Shown here in pieces: positions 24,101 through 35,100 of a stretch of DNA of 64,000 nt. Within the stretch, counting starts at the first letter, position 1, and each line of letters starts with the position of its first letter. The notes below the pieces were generated by a model that saw only the letters and a program-made list of their open reading frames with translations, was not told where the DNA came from and made no database searches. The stretch is taken from positions 39,186,336-39,250,335 of the forward strand of contig OW028580.1 of the NCBI GenBank assembly GCA_932294295.1. Reading direction: 5' to 3'. Source of the DNA: Alitta virens (taxonomy: Eukaryota; Annelida; Polychaeta; Phyllodocida; Nereididae). A program made the position numbers and the translations under genes.

Positions 24101-25340
24101 AAATTCTACATGATTGTTAGATTTGTTAGTTGTGCAAGGCATGCACGTGCAAAAGAAAAGAGGCGCAGTCCTGGCGCACAAGAAAATACATTGTAATCAT
24201 TGTTTACCTGTTCAGCACATTCCAGTTGTTAGCTTTTTTGTCAGACGAGTTAGCAGCAGTGTAATTGTGCATTTCCACATATCGAGGGAAGTGTGATTTC
24301 AGTATTTCTGCCACAAGCACTGTAATTAAGGATTTGTAAAAGCATTCATAAAAGCAATATGCATGTCAACGTGACAGCTTTTGTCCAACCCAGTTTTAAT
24401 GACCAGCCAATCAGATCTCCAGCGGAGCATTTGGTGGATTTTGATACGCAGTAATATATATATGCAGGGTGCTTCAGATGTCTTAGCCAGCCTGACCAAT
24501 AAGGCCATGTGTTTTAGCATGTTTGGTTAAAGGAATTTTCAAAATAACAGGTTTAACTGTTAAATACCATGGAGCCACCAGAACACTCCATGGATGGCCA
24601 ATGTTCTCAATATCTTCAAAAATAACACTTGACTAAGTCATAATTAAATAGGCCTAGAGTCAGTTATAACACTAGCTAGCTAACTAGCCTGGAGATTGAT
24701 TGATTGATTAGATACAGATATATAGCTCAAACCCTGATTGATTGATTGACTGATTGATTGCTATAAAGATAGTTGATTGATTGATTGAGATAGATAAGAT
24801 AGATAGATAGATAGATAGATAGAGCTAAAAAAATGACAAAATCTAGCCAGAAAATCATTAGAGTTGACCACAAACTCAATCTAGCCAGTTGACCACAACC
24901 CTGAGACAGTGCAATCATTGTTTATAACATCAACATGTGTTAGCTGGCTTGTCAGGAGGTGGCGCCAGATCTTGGTGGTCATGAATATGCATCACTTGAC
25001 CTAGTATAGCTGTTTGAGGGTGCCGTGTTGTCAAGGCTTTCACTTGTCAGGGTGGTCATCTACAGCTTTTGTTATTTATTTTCAATAGCCTCACATGCAC
25101 TCATTAAGTAGCTTTCATGTTAAATCAGTCATGTTATATTTATCATCCGCAGCAGTATTTACAAGCATCAAACATCATAATTATACAGAAAGAAGAAAAT
25201 ATCTAACCTCCATCAGAAAAATCCCTTGCCATGTTTTTCTTTGGTCTTGACAGTGGCAGCTCATCCACCCAGCAGTAAAGTTTTTCCAGCATGTCATCGT
25301 CTAATGCTGCTACCTGATCGATGACATGTAATTTATCCAT
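21132..25340 (-). CDS. SPEF1: Sperm flagellar protein 1 (SPEF1/CLAMP), complete, 7 exons plus one alternative exon
   Basis: Coding exons in transcript order are 25340-25208, then either 24319-24208 or 23740-23629, then 23269-23049, 22823-22779, 22081-21973, 21815-21668 and 21341-21132. Phases join throughout to 325 residues (one alternative exon used). The N-terminal calponin-homology domain (about residues 1-110) has LYCWVDELPLSRPKKNMARD, then FP..VE.HNY, then NR-KVLKKIN, as in SPEF1. A Pro/Gln-rich linker follows, then a C-terminal coiled coil (about residues 230-285) with LQAKIQRLEHLLHLKDIRIE, the SPEF1 signature. By family knowledge SPEF1 binds and bundles microtubules in motile cilia, flagella and epithelial cells. 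The 45-bp exon 22823-22779 is symmetric in phase and could be skipped. The tail after the coiled coil is Gly/Arg/Pro-rich. Confidence 0.92.
23629..23740 (-). CDS. SPEF1: SPEF1 alternative CH-domain exon, copy B
   Basis: This 112-nt exon is bounded by tttcag and AG|gtaatt. It encodes FPKYVEVHNYIASNGT in the same position as copy A. By eye 20 of 37 residues are identical, counting the split terminal Arg, with gap-free alignment. Because 112 is not a multiple of three, including both copies would shift the frame, so the two should be used alternatively. The frame is open and splice sites are intact, so it is not a pseudo-exon. Confidence 0.8.
24208..24319 (-). CDS. SPEF1: SPEF1 alternative CH-domain exon, copy A
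   Basis: This 112-nt exon is bounded by attacag and AG|gtaaac. It encodes the CH-domain segment with FPRYVEMHNYTAANSS and ends at an Asn-Arg junction codon. It begins and ends in the same phases as copy B at 23629-23740. Relative to vertebrate SPEF1, which keeps VEMHNY here, copy A is the closer match. Confidence 0.85.
24695..24822. repeat. GATT / GATA tetranucleotide repeats
   Basis: Runs of gattgattgatt (24695-24790) pass into gatagatagata (24790-24822) inside SPEF1 intron 1. No coding or regulatory meaning is evident. Confidence 0.85.
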
Positions 25341-26157
25341 CTTTCTGCCGATTTTTGGCAAGTAGTACAGAATAAAGCCGACAAAACGACCATAAAATGC
25401 AGCGCGTGGCGTTTGACAGCTCTTTGTTTACACTCGTTGTATGGCAACATGACGCACGATAGTCCCGCAGAAAATTTTCAGGTGCCTGACTGATGCTGCC
25501 ACCTGTCATTGAATAATATTTTAATTTGGATGATTTACTTGCTTATTCTACAAACTTGATTCAAGTTCATCTATAGCGTTACAACCGCAGCACCATCGCT
25601 TAAAACCAATAGGATGCAATTGTATCTCAAAATGTATTCAGCTGAGGCTGATCTGGCACGTGGGAGCACGTGGCCTTTGACTGTACAGTGTGTTCTTGAA
25701 AAAAAATTATTGAAAATCAACAGAAAGAGCATTCGTCTCGTGTACGTAGCGCACGGCAGTCAAATGTTGCTGGCAATTTTGGCTGGCATAGCATCTTCCA
25801 CTAAGTCCAAAACTTTGATATTCCCGCCAGGGTCCTTCTGAATAATTCATGAGGGCTTCTGGAGCATGCGCACTTCATCCCTGCAAGCGAAAAACTACAA
25901 GGGCAGGGAAAATGTGATTCGACTTTGACACAAATCGCCCAAGCATGACAGGATCCCAGCTATTTAAGAAGAACTAAAAGACAGCTGATTGAGATCTTGG
26001 CAACGATTCTAGATGGACTGGAGTCAAATACGGACAGGTCATGAGACATGAACTGAACTGTCGACATCACGCGAAAACAACATGAGCGTCTGCCATGTCA
26101 TGACTCCAAAATCAACACCGGTTATTTTGATCTGATTGGATCCTATCATCATTCAAA
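25341..26157. promoter_or_regulatory. Divergent intergenic region between SPEF1 and the PLCXD-like gene
   Basis: This 817-bp stretch separates the SPEF1 start codon (minus strand, 25340) from the PLCXD-like start codon (plus strand, 26158). It must contain both 5' UTRs and promoters unless unseen 5' exons exist. It holds a candidate RFX half-site at 25436-25448. A short open frame at 25614-25841 lacks recognisable motifs and is disregarded. Confidence 0.5.
25436..25448. promoter_or_regulatory. Candidate RFX X-box-like site upstream of SPEF1
   Basis: GTTGTATGGCAAC lies about 95-108 bp upstream of the SPEF1 start. The right half (ATGGCAAC) is a perfect RFX half-site; the left half is one base short of the 14-bp consensus GTTGCCATGGCAAC. 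Ciliary genes commonly carry X-boxes in this position. Function is inferred. Confidence 0.45.
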
Positions 26158-29100
26158 ATGTTGACAATAGAAGAATTGGTCATCCAGAGCTTGTACCACA
26201 AGCTGGTACTGGTCAATGTCAAACGAAAACCCATACAAACCCCGACCGGGGGCAAAATGGACGGGTTAGGTATGTATATCAATGGCTGTCACAATATTAA
26301 CATCAATGACAAAAATGTCACAGAATTTCCATGATGCTTTGAATTAGATGGAATGGAGCATTAGATTTAAAGCATTTATTGCATTGTACTAATGACTAAT
26401 TGAGAGGTTAAGACTACCAATACAATACTGCACATGTACATGCATGCATGGTATATTAAGTTCGTAGTTTGTCATAGACTATAGTATAGTGTGTATTCAA
26501 TGTACTTGGCTTGGGTATGATGTAATATTGTGCAAACATGCTGCTGCTAATACCATTGTCCAAACCAAGGGCAATGCAAAGGCCAGACATTCATCATTGC
26601 TGTCAACCGGATAGCATAGCTTTGGAACTTGATACAAAATCATCAGAAAAATAGACTTTCTGGGTGTGTTTAGCCTTTAGCCTACTAGTTTAGGCGAATA
26701 CACATAGAAAAGTTGTGGAACATCATTTAGATTCAGTAGAGGATCCAAGTATGCAAAGGGGAGGGGGGTTTAGGGGTTTAAACACCCCCCCCCCCCTCCC
26801 AACCGCCTTTGGCGTAGTACATTGTAAGTAATTTTAGTGGTCCCTGCATTATTTTAATTTGACCAACCCCCCCCCCCCCCAATTATTCTGGATCTGCCCC
26901 TGCACATTATATCAAAGCCCATTGTTGAGGTTACTGTCACCGATGATTGCGTTTTGCAAAACTATATATAAACTTTACTGTAGATTGTTGGCTCTCATGA
27001 TCTAGAAAATATGTTTGTCTAAATAGACCAATCAATGCATTAAATCTGCTGCAAATTTTTTATATTTTTTTTTAAAATAAATAATAAAACGAAGACCTAG
27101 ATGAATATCAGTGTGTATATTACAAAATACAGATTTGATTTTTTGATTTGTTTATATAGTGATATTGATATACCTTTCATGTTTTTGCATGCATGGACCA
27201 TACGTGGAATGAATTGATTTGAGGACTTAAATTCAGTCAATATTGTATAATGTTGCATAGATAACATGATTAATTTGACCAATATCCAATAAACATTAAA
27301 ACTAGACAGGTCACTTCATCACAGCTGTATTATCCTTTGTTGCACTAAATGCTCAACTTGAATTATGGTTATGTACATAATTATATGGCATGCATTTATG
27401 GCAGGATGTTTTTTGACATCAATCACAATTCCTGGATGCTTATCTAATAATATCAATACAAAAAAGTTACATAATGTAAGTAGGGTCTTGACAATAGAAA
27501 TTGCACAAAAAAGAAGAGATATTATCAGCAATGATAACAAACTATTAAGTCATACAGGTAGTAAATTATGGTGGCCTAGTACATGTTATATAATTGCATT
27601 CAGTGACACCTGTACAGGTGCACTGCTTGTACATTTAATTATAATCATAATGGTAACAATAGCTAACATTTAATGCAAAAGGAAGTTGCAATCTGCAGTT
27701 GTTACTCATTGGTTGCCATGGATATGAAAATAGCCTAGTTTCAGTTCTGTGTGGGAATTTATAGAAGGTGGACCTTAATGATTAGAGGTCATTCCTTGAG
27801 AGAGGTTATATTACACAGCCGCTCTGCTAGATAGAACGCCATAGATACCCTCAAAGATGAGCTTAGTGTATTACCTGCACTGGAAATGGGACCGTACTGG
27901 TTCATCACGTATTTTTTGGCCAAATGGATCTGGTCGTGCTTGTGAGTGATATTTGACTCATCAAGGATTACGGAACCAAAAGAGAATTTTCATATGAATT
28001 TTTTGTTAAATGTACATAGTTATTAATTAACTTCCTATTTAGTTATAAATATGTAATTTTTTGTGGCCTTTCTTGCCATGTAACTAAAACTGCATTATAG
28101 CGTTGCACTGGCAATGCAAACTCAGGATGTTTCGAATGGGCTTATCTGCTTTTGTGGAAGATAATTTGTGTAAGAATAATGATTGACAATTTGCTTATTT
28201 TTCGAGTATTCCAATATACATACACATGATATATTACAATTGTCCCCACTGCTGCTTATGTTTACATTGGGTCTCCACAGAACCAGTCATGACAATGTTC
28301 AATGGGTCTTAGTCAGCTTATACAGTTATATGACCATCTGCCTGAGGTAGATGTAATGATGAGATGATGATGCTTGGGAGTCCACACCATGTTACACATT
28401 TACCCCATAGGTGGGCTCTTCAACTTGTCTCAGCATACACACCGAGCAGAAGAGAACACTCAATTTAACATCTCGTGCGATCAACATACAATTAATGTTA
28501 ATTAACTTTGTTTATTACAGGGCTACTTATAGTTGGTGGCCAGAGAATGCGAGCGGCGATGGCATCACAAGGCGGGCTTCCCACCCCATCAACATCGACA
28601 GACGAAGTGGATGGAGACCCTCCAGAAGGTGCTACTGCTGTTGCTGCGACCTCGAGCCCCCTGGTGGTGATGCCAGGTCAGGAGGTCAAGGTCAATCCTG
28701 ACCTTCAAACCATTCTGGACACGGGAGAGTTCAAACTTGTGCGCAACATGGTGGAACAGCAACAAGAACCGTCCAGTAAGTTTGCAGATTAAAGACAAAT
28801 AAAAAATTGCATTACTTTTTTTTTTTGGTATTGACATGTTTTGAAAAGGTCTTAGATTTGGTCATTCTGTTGAATTAATATATTTGGCATGTTATAAATA
28901 CTTTTAGGCTGAAATGTAAAATTTTGATGAATAGATTTTTTTATTTTAATTGTATTTTTTTCTTGACAAGTCTTGAAATGGTTTAAAATTTGATTTAAAG
29001 GAATCTGCAGTCACTCCGTTCCATAAATATTTCTGCCATATTGCATAAATTATGTTGCTTTCAGGCTGAAATGTAATTGATTTGTTTGTGTTACAGTGAT

Positions 29101-32100
29101 GAATATTGTGTTTGATAATTGGGTCATTTTTTCCTTCAGGTTCTTCTGCCTCGCTTTCACCCTTCTGGTTTCTTGGGTCGAACGAATCGAGATTGATCGA
29201 CGAATCTGGTGAAAGTGGTGATGATAATCTGCGAGTTACAGTGCGATCTAGTTCCAGCTTAAACAACCAGGGGGCAGTAGTGACCAGTCAGCCAGGGACG
29301 GTAGCCAATAAGGCGAGAGGAGACATCGTGTCAGCAAGCGGTGCAGATGCGCCGTCCATGGACCTCAGTACTTATGAACAGTTCTCAATTTTACATTACA
29401 TGGTGAGTAGAGAAATTATGGAGATGCTAAACATTTTGGTTGAATTAGATAGGTTTTAACAGAATAAAAAGCATTAATAGGGCTGGTCAGGCTGGTCAGG
29501 CTGGTCAGTTCTCGTGTGATGAAGTACCCGGAAATGCTTATACAATACATGACGTCACCAAGACTCATCATGTACAATACTAGATGACGTCATCTATAAT
29601 TGGGCTGTGGTGACGTCAGGTATTGTAATAGTATTTCCGGGTACTTCATCACACGAGAACTGACCAGCCCTATGGAAAAAAAAAAAATAATACCCCAAAA
29701 ACCTGCCATGTTGGCCCAATCTCAGCTCAACGTCAGTCTGAAGTCGGCGAAACTGGGCTGACTTGGGGCCAGAATGGCATGCTTTCAGTGTAGGCCCAAA
29801 GCATTGCAAAAGATACTGCAAGTTTTAAAAGGAACAATATTGAATATTTATATAAAGAAGGAAGAAAAATGGCCAGTATTATATAGGGTTGTCATTGATA
29901 TGCTGTATATTGATGAATCGAGAAGATATTCATATAGAAAAAATCCATGATTCGAGTTTTCGTTTATTCTCTATAATTGTACATTTGCGTCATGATGAGC
30001 AATTGACTACACAGCCCCCGCCCCAAATTGCGAACTGATTGCCTGAGAGATTGGCTTAATTGTTGTCATATTAATGACAAATGGTTTCATGACTTGGGTA
30101 GTTATATTCCTGTGACTGTAGTGGTTCTATTTCTAATAATACAAAAGTTGCGCAATTTTGCGATATTGCAATATCGAAGGGTGAATACTGATATCCATAT
30201 CGAATGAAAATTGTTATCACAACCATAGTATTATGGCAAAATTTGTACTTCAAATACAAGAAATTAAGGTAATATATTTGTATGAGTCAGCACAAGTAAT
30301 TTTGTGTAACAGTTGGAAAAAATATTAATATTCAGATTCAGATTATTTATTTTTACCTATGAACTAAACAGTTACAGAGATAGGGATTGCCCTCTAAGAA
30401 GGTTGACTTCCGCTATGAAGGGCAACCCCAAATAATTTTACCTGAAAGTACTTTAAATTGGAGTTGGTTCCTTATATAAATGCAAGGGAAAATCCTATGC
30501 TAAAAATTAATTGATGTGTTGACCTGCAGGGTTACTTAAAATGATACTTTTGCATTTTGTAGGAATAAAAGTGTTTTGAATGGTATGGCTACAGTAGCAC
30601 GAATCAGGAAGAGAGTTTTAATATATAAACTTATTTAATGACAATATTTTTAGTAGGCCGCAAGAAAAAGAGATAAAATAAATCACAGACTTATTGAAAC
30701 TTCTTTTATACTTCCCTCCCTGTATACATTTTAGAAGCCATACATATAAAAAAGAACCTGAAGATCGAAACCTTTTTTTGTTTGTTCCACATATGAAACA
30801 AAATATTGTGTTTTGAAAGGCTAATATCATGATGTTAAAAAGTCTCATGTTTAAACGAAAAAAGACACATACTTTAGAATCCCAAACTAGATGTAGGCTG
30901 AGATTATTAATAGTCACCACAATCTGTTTATTATTTAGTTAAAAATAACTTAGTCATGTGTTTTGTGTTTCTATTTTACCTTTGCTTTGGATCAGGTGAT
31001 TTATGATGAATTGTCGCATGTTGAGACCGAATCAGATGTTTTATATAAATATATATAGAATTATTGCTATCATCATTGCCTAACAAAAGAGAACAACGTG
31101 CAATTTAGCTTCCTTATTTCCTTGTTTAGTTTTAAGTCTTTCGGATGATAATAGAATGACACTATTTTATCATTCATTATGGCCAGTGCTCTTTGTGAAT
31201 TGCTAAGAAATAATAAAAAAAAACAATAAAGTGCATTTTGTTATCATACTCGATCATTGTGGATAGGTTGTCTTATTGAAGCATTTGTTCAGTGCAATTT
31301 CTAAAAATTCTTGTCCAAAAGAATAAAATGATAGTCATATATATGCCATATAAAAACCCCTTATTTCATTAATGTAGGAACTACTAGGAAGTATAAATTG
31401 TAATGATTTTTTTGGTGATTTAAAAAAATATCTGGCAGAAAATCAGTGCTTTACGCTGAGAATGTATGTATAATATATACAGCTGGTTCAACAAATGGCC
31501 CATATATAAGCCCAAAATATACAAGTTACATTTCTAGGAGCATTATGAAAATTAGTTAGCCTTGTGATAAATATAAGATTAATATAAAATCAGTTTTTTC
31601 TTGAGGTATTAATTATTTTTGATTTTATTTCCACAGGACATGCGAGATCCAGTGCATCGTTCTATGGTGATGGTGCAGACACCCCAGTTAATGGGCGGAG
31701 CGACCATGCCCACCCTGACGGAGGTCGATGACCTGGCCCAGATTATGGACAACCCTTGCAACTCTGCCCTCAGTATGTGTGCCCTTGACCTGTGTCAATC
31801 TATGGAGAGTCCGTCTCACAGGAATACGCTGACCATTGTACCTCGGTAAGTTGACCAGATGTGATGGTCATCATTCTCGTCGATGCCATTTAATGTACAT
31901 GTATTAGGTGTTAATTACACAAATTTTGCAGTGTGCTCAATTTTGCTAATGTGTTGAAATACAGTCATCTGTATAGATCGTATGGGTTTAGTGCAGTATA
32001 GCGGACCTAAATTTATGCCCATATTTGGGGGCATTAAAAATTAAATTTTATCAAATATTTCACAAGTTTTAAGTTCTAGCACTTTTAAAATAACATTTGG

Positions 32101-35100
32101 TGCAGATGAGCGGGGGTTTGCAAACATAAATGCTGTCTTTACTGTGAAGATGAAACCGCCTTCATAACTATGTACATTAGTTTGTGACGTCATGTTTGTG
32201 ACGTCATCATTACATTTCAAGCATTTTATGTCATAGGCCTGGCAATGAGGCTTGTTAAATATGGTCATAAATTTGGGTCCGCTATACTGCACTTTTTCCG
32301 ATCGTATACATCCCATCTTCCCTGAACTGAATTTTCATTGTTCATTGTTAAGGGAATGGCATTCCTGCATTTCGGAAAAAAAACAAATGCTCCGAGTCCG
32401 CTTAGGTGCTCTTGTTTTAAACACTGGAAGGAAGACTTCTGAGTCATAAGTTTACGAAATAACAGGTCCAGCTTGTTGGCTGCGAGCCATTATAATGTGA
32501 GCCACTGTATTATGTCATCTGTATTGTAGTGCACTGAGCTGTTATAAATTTCATAATTCTCATGCACTTTGTCCATTGTACAGTATCAATGGTACTTGGG
32601 TGAGTGTACTTAAGTATGACCTCTTGCATTCCTGTGTATTGATAGGCCAATTCATTTTTACATTTAGGACATTTTTTAAGCAAGATACTACATAAAGATA
32701 ATGTAATCAGAAGTGATACATCATTTCAATTTGTTTCTTCTTGTTCTGCTCAAATAATTTTTGTTCCAATTTGCCAGAAGGAATGCGACAACTTTCTTGG
32801 GATTTTCATGTGACTACGATATTTTTGCTTGGCCTGTAAACATTGGTTAAATTCTGGTCCAAAATTAATGAGAAAAATAATTTCTCTTCTAACTGGCTTA
32901 GTCAAAATCACAAGACTGGAAGCACTGGAAGGCTTTAATAATTATTTATTTCTATTAAATATTCACCTTAATAGCATCAATAATTTAATATGTTCATTAG
33001 TGATGTATTGAGATTCGTTATTTTGAAAGATACATATGTACAGTATTTTAATGTCAGTCTCCAGTGATTTTATAGCACATTGATTTATTGAGATCAAAGG
33101 AAATTTGTTGGGATGGATCATGTGATCACTAATGAGTTAATTGATCTAGTGCTTTAGGCTATAGATTGACCCCTGATGGAACTATACAGAGAGTGAATAT
33201 TAATGGTGGTCAGGGGCAGATCAAGGAATTTGGAAAAGGGGGAGGGGTGCAGTGATAGCAAGCACTGAAGGGAAATCCCTTCTGGGGTCATGCATTCAAT
33301 TAATTTGGCAATAACATGGGGGGGGGGGGGGGTGGTGTTCGCACCTCCTGCAAACACTCCTTCATCTGCCTATATATGTGAAAGATAACTGCCATGACAT
33401 AACATAAATATTCTTAAATTTCATATACTTATGTGCTGCATTCTTATTTTATGCGAATAAAATCATGTATATATATGACCTCCTTCAAGGATGTTTTAGA
33501 AGTATTGAGTATTGTTTTTATGAATCTATTACATTGATTGCCTTATCATGATTATTGCCTATAAGGGAAATTTACAATTAACCTTTCTGCCTACTTTTAG
33601 TACTTATTATCCATCTTATTCTTTTTCTGCAGCCCAGTTCTAACAGATGAGCTCCATGGTGACGCAAGTATGGAGATGTCTTTTGACAATGAGATTGACT
33701 CTGGAATTTGGGACATGGTCCTGGGGCGCGAATCTCAGATGAGTGTCCACGAGTTATCTGCGGTGCTTCCTGACATCCCAAATGGGCACCCCAAATCACT
33801 CGCGACGATTTTCCCAGGCTCTAATGAAGACGAAGGGACAGAGATGGCTTACATACCCGACGCGGATCCTGTGATGTCTTATAAGGTAGAACTTGTCTCT
33901 GTTGTTTAAAGTGTGAGTTGTCTCGGCAAAGAGGTTACTACATTTGACTGTCTTGCAATCTAACTTCAAAAGGAAAACCCATCTTATAAAGCTAAACTTT
34001 AGATTGCAATTGAATTCTTACTTATTCAAAGCTTGGTGTTACTGTTTACATGAATCATTGATCAAATTCTGGGAGCAGGAGCTCATGCGAAGTTACCAAA
34101 GATGATTTTGCTTGAGCGGCTAGTCACTCGCGTGGCCTATTTCAAATTGCAATCCCTATTTCTGTCCATCCCCCCTCCGCCTTTTTACAAAATGGAACCG
34201 CCTTAATCACGTACTTAAACTAGACACTGCCTTGTGCAACTTCCGCACTCAAACTACTTGGCTAGTGGAGTCATTCCTTTAGCAATATTAGTTAAGTCTT
34301 CAACAATTGAAAAAACACCATGAAGATGATTTTTTTTTGGTCATCGTTTTATCAAGCAAACAGAGTCATGCTTCAAAAATATTGAGATATTACACTGAGT
34401 TTGTAATTACTATTCAAAGGAAAGTGTCTGCTATTTAAAGGAATGTGTCTGCTATTCAAAGGAATGTGTCTGTTATTGTGTTATTTTGTTCGTAAAATAA
34501 TTTCTACTGATTCCTTCGTGTTTCGCTTCATGAAAAGCATGGTGCATACCATTGCATGCCATTTGTAATGGTTCTACAACAGGTCACACAGATGCATTGA
34601 TTCTTCATTAAGGCCAAATCATTTTAAATCAAATCCAGCATGTGGCGTGTATCAGTTACAACATAACCCACCAGGTGGATGTATTGATTAAAATCAGATC
34701 CACCAGGTGGTCTGGATGAGTAAGAGCAATCTGAATGCACTGATTAATGAAGCACTGTAACGGTTGTTCATTGTAATCCAGTGTTGATAAAATTACAAAA
34801 ACTGGACATGTTTTGAATGCATTCTCATATCGTTTTATTCAGGTGTATCAAATAAGCGATGAAGTTGTATGCAGTTCTTCCGGAGATGAGTTAGAGCACG
34901 ACAGCAAACCTCACATTAAACACAAAGTGGAGACGATAACTGAAAGGAAAGCTTTACCCCTCGGAAACGTAAATAGAAAGAAAGTGAAAAGAAAGAGCAA
35001 AGGACGCTCTAGAGCGGGTAGTCGAAGAGGACAGGGGTGGGGAAGACGGCGTACGAAAACCCCTCCAAGAAGTCCGAACAGTTTGCAGTTAGGCAGTAGG

